Source of the DNA: Geosiphon pyriformis
Taxonomy: Eukaryota; Glomeromycota; Glomeromycetes; Archaeosporales; Geosiphonaceae
Direction of reading: 5' to 3'
DNA length: 64,000 nucleotides
Assembly (NCBI GenBank): GCA_016748015.1
Contig: JAAOMT010000175.1
Coordinates: forward strand, 346,212-410,211
Below, piece after piece: positions 35,901-47,203 of this stretch; positions within the stretch are counted from its first letter, which is position 1; every line of letters starts with the position of its first letter. The position numbers were made by a program, and so were the translations under genes. The notes below the pieces were generated by a model, which worked only from the letters and a program-made list of their open reading frames with translations, made no database searches and was not told where the DNA came from.

Positions 35901-37598
35901 TTTCTGGCAGGCATGGTTCGTGTTCTTGTTGATTGCAATGTGTCTCTGGGTGGCTCTTTGGTTAGTTCTTTTTGGTCTCATGGTGGAGTGCCTATGTCTG
36001 AGGTTCTGGGCGAGTCAAGGTTTCTCAAGTTTCTCCCTTCTCTTTAGTGGTATGGTATTGCCTTTGTGAATCAATTTCGTGACCGTCATAGTGCTGTCTA
36101 TGATTGGTACACTTTCAAGTAGTGGAAGAGATTGGACCCCCGTGGCCCAGTTCCTGAATGGTTCAAGCATTCTGTTTTGTTTCTCAATAGTGTAGGATCT
36201 TCTCGCGTTCAGTCTCTAGTTTTGGGGGATGGTAGTCCTTCGAACATTCTTGAATCTGGTGGATTTGTGTCTATTCGTGATTGTCTCTTGGCAACTGGTG
36301 CTAGCAGCCTGTCAGTATATACAGATGGATCTCTTAGTGGTCTTGGCACGGTTGGCTGTAGAGCTGGTGCTGCTGTTTTTTTTGAGGACATTGGTTTGGG
36401 TTTGGGTGTAAGGGTTTTGGGTTTGATGTCGTCTACTTTGGCGGAATTGCAGGCTGTTGTTTTAGCTCTGGAGTGTGTTCCCCTGTCAAGCTCTGTTTGT
36501 TTGTTCTCAGATAGTCAATTGGCGTTGGATGCTTGCAGGTCGGAGTTAGATCTGGTGTGTCCCAATTTTCGTAATCAGTGTTGGGTCGAACGTCGTCATA
36601 TTGTCAACATAATTCGCAGTAAGAAGTTAAGGGTTAGCTTTCGCAAGGTGAAGGGTCATTCTGGTGTTTTGGGAAATGAGCATGCCGATGCGATCGCTGG
36701 TGCCGCTTCTCTCTCCAATTGGTATCTTCCCTCTTGCTTGAGTAAGCACTTCTTGGCAGCTGATAGTGATGTTGTTTCTGGAAATTTGAGGCATTTTGTT
36801 CGTAATATTTATCATTCTATTTGTCGTGTGCGATGGGAGGTTGGTTCCAGTTCTGGGGTTTTGGTTGGCAGCTTGTCTTCTGAGGTTGATTGGCCCCGTT
36901 TGTCATTGGTGTGGCATCCTGATTTGCACATGGCTGCAGGATTTACCAGCAGGTATTTGTCCAGTGTGCGTACTTATTTTATGAAGTCTTTGCACCATCA
37001 GTTGCCGGTTGCTGTTCGGAAGTGCCTCTATGATAAACATTATCCTAGTGTGTTGTGCTTGTATTGTGATGAAGTGGAGGTGTCGGATCATGTGTTCTCT
37101 TGCAAGGTTGACAAGTCTGTTCGGCGCCAGTTGCTGAATTCTCATGTAGAGTCCTGGAAGGCGCTTTCTAGTTCATCTCACTCCTCTTCGAATATATTGC
37201 AGCTGTTGTCATCCAGTGTTTCTGATTCCTCTGTGTCTATAGCTCTTTTTAAGGGCTTTGTTTTCAATGGATGGTTTAGTGAGGCTGTTTCCGTCTTTCA
37301 CGACCCCAAGATTGCTGTTTTGGAGATTGTCAAGTTTGTGTGCTCTCTTGGTCTTGCTTTCAGGGAGGATGTCTGGTCGATTCGTGCTAAGCATTATGTG
37401 TATATAGAGAAGAATGGACTGATCCTGCTAGATGGTTCAGCCGTCGTTTCGGTTCATGGTTTGGCTTCGAGGTTCTCTGCAGGAGTGGTTAGGTTACTTG
37501 GCATTACTAGTGCTTTAGGTGTTCATTTTGGTTTTCGCAAGGCTTGCTTGTTCTTTTCAGATATAGGTGAATCAGTGTCGGTTCATATAGCTGCGTAG
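32910..37598 (+). pseudogene. LINE A ORF2: endonuclease, reverse transcriptase, RNase H; nine nonsense codons
   Basis: A single frame of about 1,560 codons has no frameshift but stops at 32925, 34632, 34749, 35070, 35418, 35625, 35841, 36045 and 36120. The endonuclease (32930-33640) shows TCNVRGMNN, TETKL, GNFNED in place of the usual GDFN, DYVFVS and DMDHQAV. RT (34400-35450) shows DMQKVYDSVGW, GLDQGEVFSSLL and the catalytic FVDD box (about 35213). RNase H (36310-36710) shows YTDGS, AELQA, SDSQ and NEHADA, so all four acidic residues are present. The C-terminus has CLYC-x7-H-x4-C (about 37060-37100). Together these enzymes would nick the target and copy the RNA there. Most stops replace codons that are Trp, Gln or Arg in other copies or by context. 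Confidence 0.9.
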
Positions 37599-37607
37599 TG
37601 TTGTTCT

Positions 37608-37628
37608 GATCAGCCCGAGTGGCTGGTC
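37608..37628 (+). promoter_or_regulatory. Conserved 3' UTR hairpin of the LINE family
   Basis: GATCAGCC, loop CGAGT, GGCTGGTC forms an eight-pair stem with one G-U. It starts 10 bases after the ORF2 stop. Equivalent stems are at 49237-49257 (C), 53054-53074 (D), 26111-26091 (E, minus) and 28496-28476 (F, minus), and in weaker form in B near 40380. It is followed by a second short palindrome, GCATGATTCATGC, at about 37644-37656. It is a plausible recognition structure for the element's own reverse transcriptase. Confidence 0.65.
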
Positions 37629-37733
37629 ATGTGTAGAAAGTGCATGATTCATGCCTAGTTTAGATCAATTCCTTGATGTATAGTGCTAGGTTGTGTTTGG
37701 ACCTCACTCGTTAAGCAATAATAATAAAAAAAA

Positions 37734-37745
37734 TAAACAATTACA
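37734..37745 (+). repeat. Target-site duplication of LINE A, right
   Basis: This is an exact copy of 30964-30975. Confidence 0.85.
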
Positions 37746-38924
37746 CAAATTAAACAGTAATTATTAAAGAAATTTATATAAAAATATTAAGAAAGATTAT
37801 AAAAGTTGTATTAACTAAATTTATTATAATTAAATTAATTAAAATATAATTAATAAAGCTACAACAAAAAGCCATTATGGATTAAATAATTAGAATCAAG
37901 CTGATTTTTTGGTATCTTAATGATTTATTTTTATTAAAAAAGATATAGTTTGTATAATTAAAATAAATATTAATAAACAATTATAAATACCAAAAATATA
38001 TATAAAGTATTAATCTATAATCTTTTAATGAATATAACTGTTATTATAAGTAAATTTTTAAAATAGTTAGATTATTTTTATAATATAATACTTAAGTTGA
38101 TTATTGTTATTATTTAACAATTTTTATATAATAAACAAAAAGTTATTGTAATTATAAATAATACTTAATATTAGTTTTTTTTAATATAATAACCAGTTTA
38201 TTTTGGTATTTGTACTTTTTAATAAGCAATTTTAGTTTTAATAATTATATCTACACTTTTTTTTGGTGTTTTTTATTAAGTAATTTTTGACATTATAATT
38301 TTAGTATTTTTTTTTAATTAATAAATAAAATAAAATAAACAAACAAAAAAAGTAATAATAAAATAGTAATTAGTATTTTAATATTATTAAATTAATATTA
38401 ATAATACTAATAGCATTAATATAAATAGTTTTAAGTTTTAATAAATTAAGTCTAAATTTATAGATTAATAAGATTTGAATATAATTAATAAATATATTTT
38501 ATTAAAAATAATTATAATTAATTAAAGTTATAATAGAAAAATAAAGTAGTTTTTAATTAAATTTGTCTGGTTTTAAAATAATTTGTCTTTTTGGCTTTTA
38601 ATATTTTTATTATATATATATATTTTTATAATACAAAATTTCTGAAATTTTTTAAGTTATGTTTTAATAATTTTTTATTTTGTTATTGATTATTTATAGT
38701 ATTATTATTTTTTTGTTTTTCTATATAAATAATAATATCTGTTATTTTTGCAAACACATAAAATATTTAATTAATTAATATTGAATGTAAATAATACATA
38801 AAGCATATAAAAATAATTATTATATATTACTTTAAATATTCAAAAATTAGTATATACTGTTATTATATCAATATATAATTATATATTAAAATACAAAAAC
38901 TTATTAACAATAACCAATAATAAT
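37746..38924. other. AT desert
   Basis: Sequence is near-pure A/T with no gene seen. It is the other half of the desert split by LINE A. Confidence 0.5.
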
Positions 38925-40512
38925 CAATTCTGTTCCTAACTGGTTTGGGTGTTTTGTCAGCTTTTTTAATGATGTGGCTTCTTTTTTTGCTTGTTTGGCT
39001 TCTTTGGGTGTTTCTAAATCTTCAAATGTTTTAAAAACTAGTGAATTTAGACTTGCACATAATTGCTTATTGGATATTATGGCTGACAGTCTTTTTGTTT
39101 ATACTGATGGATTTCTGAAGAAATTAGAAAGTGTGGATGTTAGAGCTGGTATAACAGTTTATTTTGAAAATATTAATCTGGGTTTAAAGGTCAGAGTTTC
39201 AGGTCTGATGTTTTTTACTCTGGCAGAATTGCAGGCTGTTGCATTGGCTCTCAAGTGTGTTCTCTCTCTTAGCTCGATTAGTCTTTTTACAAACAGTCAG
39301 ACTGTTTTGGATGTATGCAAATTGGAATTAAGTTTAGTGTATCTAAATTTTCAGAATTGGTGTTGGATTGAATATTGGCACATGATAAAGATTGTTCAGA
39401 AAAAGAACTTAAACATTAGTTGGCACAAAGTAAAAGAGCATTTGGATGTCTCAGATAATATGTGTGCTGATGTGTTTGCTGATGTGGCTTCTTTTTCTTT
39501 ATGGTGTTTTTCTTCCTGGTTGAATAAACATTATATTTTGGCTAAAGATAATATTGTTTCTGGCAATTTTAGGCATTTTGTTCATAAAATCTTTTGGTCT
39601 ATTTATTGTGCATATTGGAAAGTTAGTTTTGGTTCTAGAGTAGTTTGTTGTTGGATGTTAATTGATCTAGCTTATTTTTGGTATGGCATTTTGATTTGCA
39701 CATGGCTGCTGGTTTCACTAGTAGACCAACTGTTGGCATTTATACATATTTTATAAAGGCTTTATACTATCAGCTGCTAGTTGCTGTTCAGAAATGCCTG
39801 TATAACAAATATTATCCAAGTGTGTTATGTCTGTATTATGGTAATATTGAGATCTTAGATTATGCTTTTTTTTGTGTGGTTAATAATTCTGTTTGCCATT
39901 GATTGTTGAATGCCTATGTGATTGCTTGGGGTGTGTTTTCTGGTCTTTTCTGCTTTTTTTCATGTATGTCTCAATTGCTATCCTTCTGTGTTTTAAATAT
40001 GGCAGTATGTATGACTCTTTACAAAGGTTTTGTCTTTAATAATTGGCTTTAAGAGACTTTGTTTATCTTTAAAGATTTAAAGGTTGCAGATCAGAAGATT
40101 GTGGACTTTGTGTGTGACTTCTGCTTTGCTTTTAGAGATGAGGTTTGAGTTGTCTGTGCTGAGCATCATGCATTTATAGAAAAAAATGGACTAATATCAC
40201 ATAATAATTTGGCTCTGGTTTTGGTTTCTGTGCTGCTCTCAATGCTTTTTGCTGATGTGGTTAAGTTGCTTAGTATTGTTAAGACATTTGGTACTAGCTT
40301 TGGATTTCATAAGTCTCACTTGTTTTTTTTGAGTATTGAGAATTCTGTTTCTGTTTATATAAATACTTAATGTTGTCTTAATTGGCTTAAATAGCTGGTC
40401 ATATATAAAAAATGCATGATTCATGCCTAATTTAGATCAATTATTTGATGTATTGTATTAGGTAGTATTTGGATCTCATTTGTTAAATAGTAAAAATAAT
40501 AATAATAATAAT
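38925..40512 (+). mobile_element. LINE copy B, 3' fragment
   Basis: The copy begins just before RNase H (SVPNWF aligning with PVPEWF of copy A) and runs to the 3' UTR and an (AAT)n tail at about 40490-40512. A frame of 260 codons (38974-39756) is still open and keeps YTDG, AELQA and a degraded SDSQ (TNSQ). GHSG is EHLD and the last catalytic motif NE-AD has become NMCAD. After 39700 the frame shifts and stops accumulate. Wording is strongly AT-shifted relative to copy A. Confidence 0.85.
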
Positions 40513-41706
40513 CAATCTAAATTAATATTTTAAATCTCAAAATTAGTATATATAAAATCAAAACATGATGGTTCAAAAAAACTTAAATCATATAAAACTC
40601 AATTAACAAACTAATTCAAACTACTAAAATTATCAACAAACTTATTTTAATATACCAAAAAACTTGAATCTTAGAAATAATAATAATAAAAACATAATTA
40701 AAGTTTAAAATTAAAAATTAAATTAAATAATACTATTAGCAATTCTTACAAAAAACAATAATTTTACAATTATTATTTTTTTGAATTAAAAAAAAATAAA
40801 GCCATGTTTAATAAAGCATATTAAATAAAAAATACTTAATTATTACTATATATATAAAAGTAATAGTAAATAATATTTTAATTAAATTTATTTTAAATAA
40901 TAGATTTGTTAAAATATTATAATAATTCAACTAGTAAATTAATTAAATTTTAATATTAATTATGCTATAATATTATAAATTATAACAATTAATAAAAGTA
41001 TTAAGTTACTATATAGTAAAATTAATTTATTCTCTTTTAAGATTAATAAAATTTTTATATTTACAAAAGTATTAATAATAAATACTACATAATATTAAGT
41101 TTTAATAAAAAATAATTAGTTAACAAAAACAAATACCATTTTGAACTAAACTACACAAAAACAATTTATTAGTTCTAATAATTATCATATAAAAATTTTA
41201 GTTATTTATAACTACTTTTAAAAATTCAGTATTAATTAAAAACTTATTTTTAAATACAAAAAAAACCCAGTCTTATTAGTTTTTAAAACTTATTAGCTCT
41301 TATAAATTAATAATTAAAAAACAGAACTATTAGCCATATTAACTTAAATAAATAAAATAAGATTTAAATAAAGTTAAATAACATTATAAAAAAATCACTA
41401 ATAATACAAACTAAAGCTAAAATATTTGGTTTATAAGAAAAAGTTTTTGTTTTTGTAAAATAAAATTAATAATTAATTATTTATCAAAAATCAAAAATAC
41501 AAAATTATTAATAAAATTTTGAAAATATTATTTTTTATAATATTTAAAAAATTAATTATTATAATAACTTATATTTTTAATAATTTTATTTAATATATTA
41601 ATATTTAATAAAATTAATAATAAATTTAAACATTATTATACAATTTAAAATAAAATTAATTAATTAATATATATTTTTTTTCAATTAATATTATATATAA
41701 ATTGCT
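40513..41706. other. AT desert
   Basis: No gene or recognisable element is seen. Confidence 0.5.
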
Positions 41707-41720
41707 AAAATTTTATAGTA
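41707..41720 (+). repeat. Probable target-site duplication of LINE C, left
   Basis: AAAATTTTATAGTA recurs at 49357-49370 after the element's A-tail. The AT-rich wording makes chance matches easier, so this is probable only. Confidence 0.55.
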
Positions 41721-41852
41721 AAGAATATTAAAACAATTAAAAGAAATAAAAAACTTCTTTCTCTCGTTCATCCCAAATTCACAAAAAAGAGCTAAAGTAT
41801 TTTTTGAAAGAAGTTTTTTTCCATCATTCAGTCTGTTAAATCCAAACTGTTT

Positions 41853-43688
41853 TTGCTTGATTACAAAGCCACTATTGGCCCTAGTATTGCCGTTTTAAAC
41901 AAGTTTATCATGGAATCTAGTTTCAATATTAGTGTAAAGTCTGCTGAGTCTAAAAAGAAGAGAAGGAGTGATGCTTTGAAGGATAATATAGGTAATAGAA
42001 AATTTACTGCTACTAAGGTGCCAAGTAGTCATTCATGGGGTTCTAAGACAGATGACATCATTGAATCAGATAGTGTGAACATGGAAAAAAAATTTTTGGT
42101 TGAGGAAACTAGCTTTGATTATGGAGAAGGTGACATTTTTGCTGGTGAAGACTTGGAACAAACTCCTAAAAGTTTGAAAATTCTGACCAAGAGAGCACTG
42201 GGTAAGCCACTAGGGAAGATTGACTTTTTGGGCAATGATAGTGATAACATTCTCTTGGACAAATCTGTAGTTCTCCCTCCTCCTTTAAGAAACTTGGTCA
42301 ATATTTCTGTTAAAAAATCTTTTGCTATAGACATTGGTTTGGACAATGTTGTTGGAAAATCTGCTTAGGAAAAGCTTATGGTAATCAGAAAGTTATTTTC
42401 TAAAATCAATGGTTTTGGAAGGGTCTCTACCCCCTTAAAATTTGCTGGAATTATCAAAGTAACATTCACTTCTGAAATGAGTTTGGCACAGGCTTCAAAA
42501 AAGGCTGAAGAAACAAAGATCTTGGTAAATACCAATCTCAAAAAATTCTCTGAATGTTCAAATTGGGCTGTGGTGTTAAAGGAAATTCCAATTGAAACAT
42601 CAACAGAGACTGTGCATGCTGCGCTATCTGAATTTGGATTAATTAAGTCGATTAAGATGCAGTTGGTAAGGCTGTGGCAAAAAGTGGTGGTTGAATTTGA
42701 ACAGATTAATCATGCTGATTTGGTTGTGGCGAAATAGTTTATTCTGATTGGGAAAGATGCAGTGCGTGTTGCTAGATCTGACATGGACAAAAAATCTTGG
42801 AATGCATAAGATGTTTACAAAGCCCTTTTGTACACTCTGCCAATGGGAACTAATGTACATGATATTTGTAATTATGTTGCTTTAGTAGATGAAAAAACTT
42901 GTGTAATTGACTATTATCCAGTTTTTTATGCCTGGGCCAGATGCACTACTGTTTGTTTTGATTTTGTTGAATCATTGAATGCTGTCATAAAGACCACACC
43001 TGTTCTAAAAAAGGCCAATCTGCACTGGTCTTGTCTTGTTTTAGCCAAGTGTGCTGGGTGTGGGAAATTGGGCCATACATTATTGGCCTGTCTTGTTGGT
43101 GAGAAAAAGAATATTTCTTCTGGTGCTTTATTATGGAAAACTTTCTCGAACTCGGATAAAAATAAACTGGCTGCCATATATGCCAAATGCTCAGCTCCAG
43201 TTGCTTGTCCTGTTTCTTTTAATGGTGTCTCATGGGCACAAATTGCTGGTGAGTCTTCTTTCCCTTCTTCTCCTGGTCAGAATATTTTGTTAAAAGCTGG
43301 CTTCTCTTTGAAAATGAAGTCTATCCCACTGGTGTCTTTGGAATTGAATGATAGGTTTGCCATTCTTAAATGCAGTCTTACCAGTCTCGCAGAGTGTGTT
43401 AACATACTGGCTAAAAAGTTAGACACACCTAAGCCAACAGTTTCCCAGCTTAACCCTAGATATCAGCCATTGGTGATCCCTTTATCACAGAATCAAGGGA
43501 TGAATATAGTGATGAATGAGGGTTCAGGTGTGGCCACTGATGGTAAAACTGTTTCAGAAATGATGGTTTTTAATCCTACAGTTATCTCGAAAATAGAGAA
43601 AACATTGAACAATTTTTTGATCACAGTTATGAGCTTTTTGGTTAAAATAGACAATGCTGGTTTGGTTTTTACTTCTCTTCCTTTTTAA
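41853..43688 (+). pseudogene. LINE C ORF1, zinc-knuckle protein with nonsense codons
   Basis: One frame has stops at TAG 42366, TAG 42735 and TAA 42807. The knuckle CAGCGKLGHTLLAC (about 43051-43092) is intact. The frame ends TTT TAA, and the A of TAA is the A of the ORF2 ATG (TAATG at 43686-43690), a stop-start overlap like that of copy A. The TAG at 42366 sits at the same place as TAG 31588 of copy A. Confidence 0.8.
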
Positions 43689-46340
43689 TGAGTGATATGA
43701 TCTGAAAAGTTGCGACTTGTAATGTTAGAGGAATGAACAATCTTGCAAAACAGGATAATATCATTTGTTGACATAAGGAAAAGGACAATTTAGTTTTTAT
43801 TTTCATGGAATCAAAGTTAAAAAGAAAGGTTCACCCCTGGATTGTCAACAAATTTGATGGTCTGCAGGTGTTTACCACTGGTTTAGAAGCTGGTTATCTG
43901 GGTGCTGGTGTTGTGGTTGTCATGAACTCTTTTTTGGCAAGACATGTATACAAAATTTCAGAAATGCCTGGTCAGCTCCTGTTTATCAAGTTGTTTTTCA
44001 AAAATAAACTTTCAGTGTTAATTTTGGGGCTGTACACTGGTGTCTCTTTGGTGGCTCGGTTTTCTCAGGCTGGCAATATCAACTCTCTTATAGTAAAGGC
44101 TGTCAATGAATCTTTTTTTGTCATTTTCGAAGGTGATTTTAATAAAGACAGTTCTCATAAGTATGCAAGTTTCAAGAAATGCCTGGATTTTGGTTTAGTT
44201 AACATCTTAGATAGGAGCTCTTATGGAAAGTCACCAATGTGGTCCAATTTTCAAGATGTAGTTAAGATAATTGATTATGTGCTCATTTCTTCAAACTTGG
44301 TCAATGCAGTGGTAAGTTGTGGTGTGTTTGGTGTTGGGGAATACTTTGATACTGATCATCAGGCTGTCTTAGTGTTGGTGGATTTAGGTGGTTTACTCGA
44401 TGTCCGATTAAACTTTGTTTACAGACAGACAAATAAGGATTATTGAAAGTACAATTGCAAAGGTGCAGATAATATTAAATGGGCCAAATTTAAGGATGAT
44501 ACAGTGGCAAATGCTACTATGTTCCATGACAATTTTTTTGTGGCCAGAATGCATTTGGACTTGGATGCAATATAGGTTGCTCTTCATAAAGTGTTATGTC
44601 TGTCAGCTGAGGCAGTTTTTAAGAGAAAGTGGTTCAAGAACTATGATTGTGTTTTTGTTAAGAAGTCATCCAAGTTTCACAAGCTGGAGCTCTTAGTGTT
44701 GAAGTTAGTTGAGGTGTCTTATTTAGATTCTTTTGAAGAATTTATGTCCTTGCTTGACAAGTAGGAAAGTTTAGATTTAGTTAATGTGGTAAAGTCTTTT
44801 TTTCTGTCAGATTCTTCCTTTGATGCCATTCGGTTGGTTCTGTCCAAGGTTAGAAAGTCATATTACTTTTCCAAAATATCAGAAGTGGAATGTGTTAGGA
44901 AATCTAGTATCAGGTTAGCAATAGATAAGAGGATAGAAAGTTCGAATTGAACAAGAGTCATACTATTAGGAGTGTGCTGGAATGTCCTCTCCACAAAGTG
45001 ACTTTGAATCATCTGGTTATGGATAATGAATTGGTTTTGGAACCTGATTTGGTTAGAACCAAAGTGAATGTGATCATGGAAGAATGGACTAGAAAGCACA
45101 ATGTGGTTTCTGATGTCTTTGGTGTATGGTGTCACTAATATCAGCTTTTGAAGTATGTTTTTGATGCCACTTTTTCTGGTGTGATGTGCTCAATTGACTT
45201 CAATGAGATGTCTGATGTCATCTTAAATCTGTCTGATGAGAAAGCAGCTGGTCTTTCTGGTATCTCAAATAAGTTATGGAAACATTATGACAAATCAGTT
45301 TTGGATATGCTTTTGGTGCTTTTGAACTTTTGCTTGGATTGTGAATCTGTTTCTGGGTCTTGGAAGGAGGCTTGGGTGTTGATGATCTCCAAACCATATG
45401 AATAGGAGGGTGTTCTCATGAACACCCATTCTATTGCTTTGATTAAGACAGCTTGCAAAATTCTTTCCAAGATTCTTTTGGACAAGATTTCTTTTGCATG
45501 CAGTAAGTTTAATGTTCTAAGAGGGGATAATTTTTTTGTTATAAAAGATATGACCACACAGTCTCTTATTTTTGCTATTGAATTAGTTGTTGAAAATGTC
45601 TTGGAAAAAAACCATGAGCTGTGACTGGTCTTGTAGAACATGTAGAAAGCTTATGATTTTGTTGGTTGATAGCATCTAAGGGAGAGTTTAGTCAGGATAA
45701 AGATGTGTGACAAGTTTATTCGGTTTTTTGGTATTCACAATGGTTGAGTCAACAAAGTTATGACAAATTTTGGATTAACCAATGGATATTAAGTGCATGA
45801 TGATTTGGACCAAGGGGAGGTGTTTTTTTCTCTTCTTTGGCACATATTTTATGATCCTCTTTTGTGTGAAGTCAAAAGACAAGAAAGTGTGTGTGGATAC
45901 AGATTGGACTCTTATTTCATAACCAGGACTGGTTGCTCTGAATCTTAGGCTGGTTTGACTTCTTTTTTTACTGCAGGTGCTTTTGTTAATAACATAATTT
46001 GGGTTGATAGCAGCCAGGCTGCTATGCAACATATTCTCAATATTGCTAGCAAATTTTTTTGGATCAATGATATTTTGATCAATAATAACAAGACAGTGGC
46101 CATTCTCATTAATTGCAGAGTTTCTGACTCTTGTTTGCTAATCAGTGGTTTGCCTATTTCAATAACCAAGAAAGGGGAGTCTTATTAGTATCTGGGCATT
46201 TTCTTGTCTACTGAGGGTTTGTCAAAGCCTAGCTTGGCTAAAGCTCATCTGGATGTCCAATTTTTCACCAATTTTGTGCTGAGAAAGACTGTTTCTAACA
46301 AACAATTCTTATATTTGGTGTTGGTGGTATTACAGATGAT

Positions 46341-47203
46341 TATTTGGGGTCTCAAGTCAAATAATAAATCTGTAACTTGGTGCTTAGTTGGTATTCAGGT
46401 ATTGATATCTGAAGGTTTTGGTTGTGGAGTTTTTTGTATAATGAACAAAGATTTAATAGTTGTTTTCAGTAGCCTCCTGGAATTGCAATTCTGTCAAATT
46501 TCTTTTTCAGTGTGGTGGCTGGTAATCCTTCTGGTAAGTTATTCTCAAATTTATGAGTGTTCTACCCTTGTTTCACAGGTTTTTTACCAGTTCCTATGAT
46601 GTCTGTATCTTAGTGCTTAATCCTTAATCAATTTAGTAAAACCAAAGAAATAACAAAAAGAAATAAAAACAAACAAAAGAAGATAAAGAAATAAATGGCA
46701 GCAATTGCAAGTTAGTATCCCGTCAATAGCTGTGATCAAAAGCTATTGTTCTAGTGTGGTTAAGTATCAATTACTATCAACATGAAGTGTTAATAGTGGA
46801 GAGTGGGTTGAGATAGTGGATAATTATTTATTAATATTTGTGATGTAGAAGGTTTTGAACTAATGGATTCTGCTCTTTCTACTTTTAATGCTATCACTAT
46901 ATATACATAATTGATGTTCTACAAGATCACTCATATTTCCAAGCAATGTGCTATAATTTTTTAAGTAATGCTCACATTGCTGAGTGATATGCTCTCATTT
47001 TCTAACATTACTCCATATTGCTGAGCAATATGCCATGTTTTCTGACATTGCTTCATATTGCTAAGCAATGTGCTGTGATTTCTATCATTGCTTTACATTG
47101 CTGAGCAATGTGCTTACGTGCTATATACTATTCGCTTATTGGTCTACTATTTTCCCTATATCTGTCTTTTTTTTATGAGTAACAGCAGTTCTTTATCTTA
47201 TTA
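46341..47203. mobile_element. Unidentified insertion of about 0.86 kb in LINE C
   Basis: Copies A and D are continuous where C is split. The site sequence, gcagttctgcatctgatagtt in copy A, appears in diverged form on both sides of the insert (about 46328-46350 and 47186-47208), as expected from a target duplication of about 20 bases. The insert has no long frame that I recognise. It contains a run rich in AAATAA/AAAGAAATAA (46640-46695) and the minisatellite at 46943-47118. It may be a non-autonomous element. Confidence 0.6.
46943..47118 (+). repeat. 40-42 bp minisatellite of palindromic units
   Basis: About four and a half tandem units of 40-42 bases are present, each ending in and beginning with parts of the palindrome ATTGCT-g-AGCAAT (for example at about 47096-47108). 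The units differ by a few bases. Confidence 0.75.

Larger units (their letters stand above)
30975..37733 (+). mobile_element. LINE copy A, full-length non-LTR retrotransposon
   Basis: This element of about 6.75 kb has a 5' inverted repeat, ORF1 with a zinc knuckle, and ORF2 with endonuclease, reverse transcriptase, RNase H and a C-terminal zinc finger. A 3' UTR hairpin and an A/AAT-rich tail follow, and the whole is flanked by a perfect 12-bp target-site duplication. Domain order (EN-RT-RNH with zinc-knuckle ORF1) fits the I/Tad1-like group of LINEs, and similar proteins are abundant in Glomeromycotina. Its composition is far less AT-rich than its surroundings, so it is the best preserved and probably among the youngest copies. 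Even so, both frames carry several nonsense codons, so it is unlikely to be autonomous as sequenced. Confidence 0.93.

Noticed and set aside
34632-36122. Reassigned stop codons (TAG/TGA read as Trp)
   Set aside because: The host genes in this window end normally with TAG, TAA and TGA, and copy D has TGG at some of the same sites. Mutation is simpler.
46943-47118. CRISPR-like array
   Set aside because: The repeats are contiguous imperfect tandem units without unique spacers, and the genome is eukaryotic. A minisatellite explains them.
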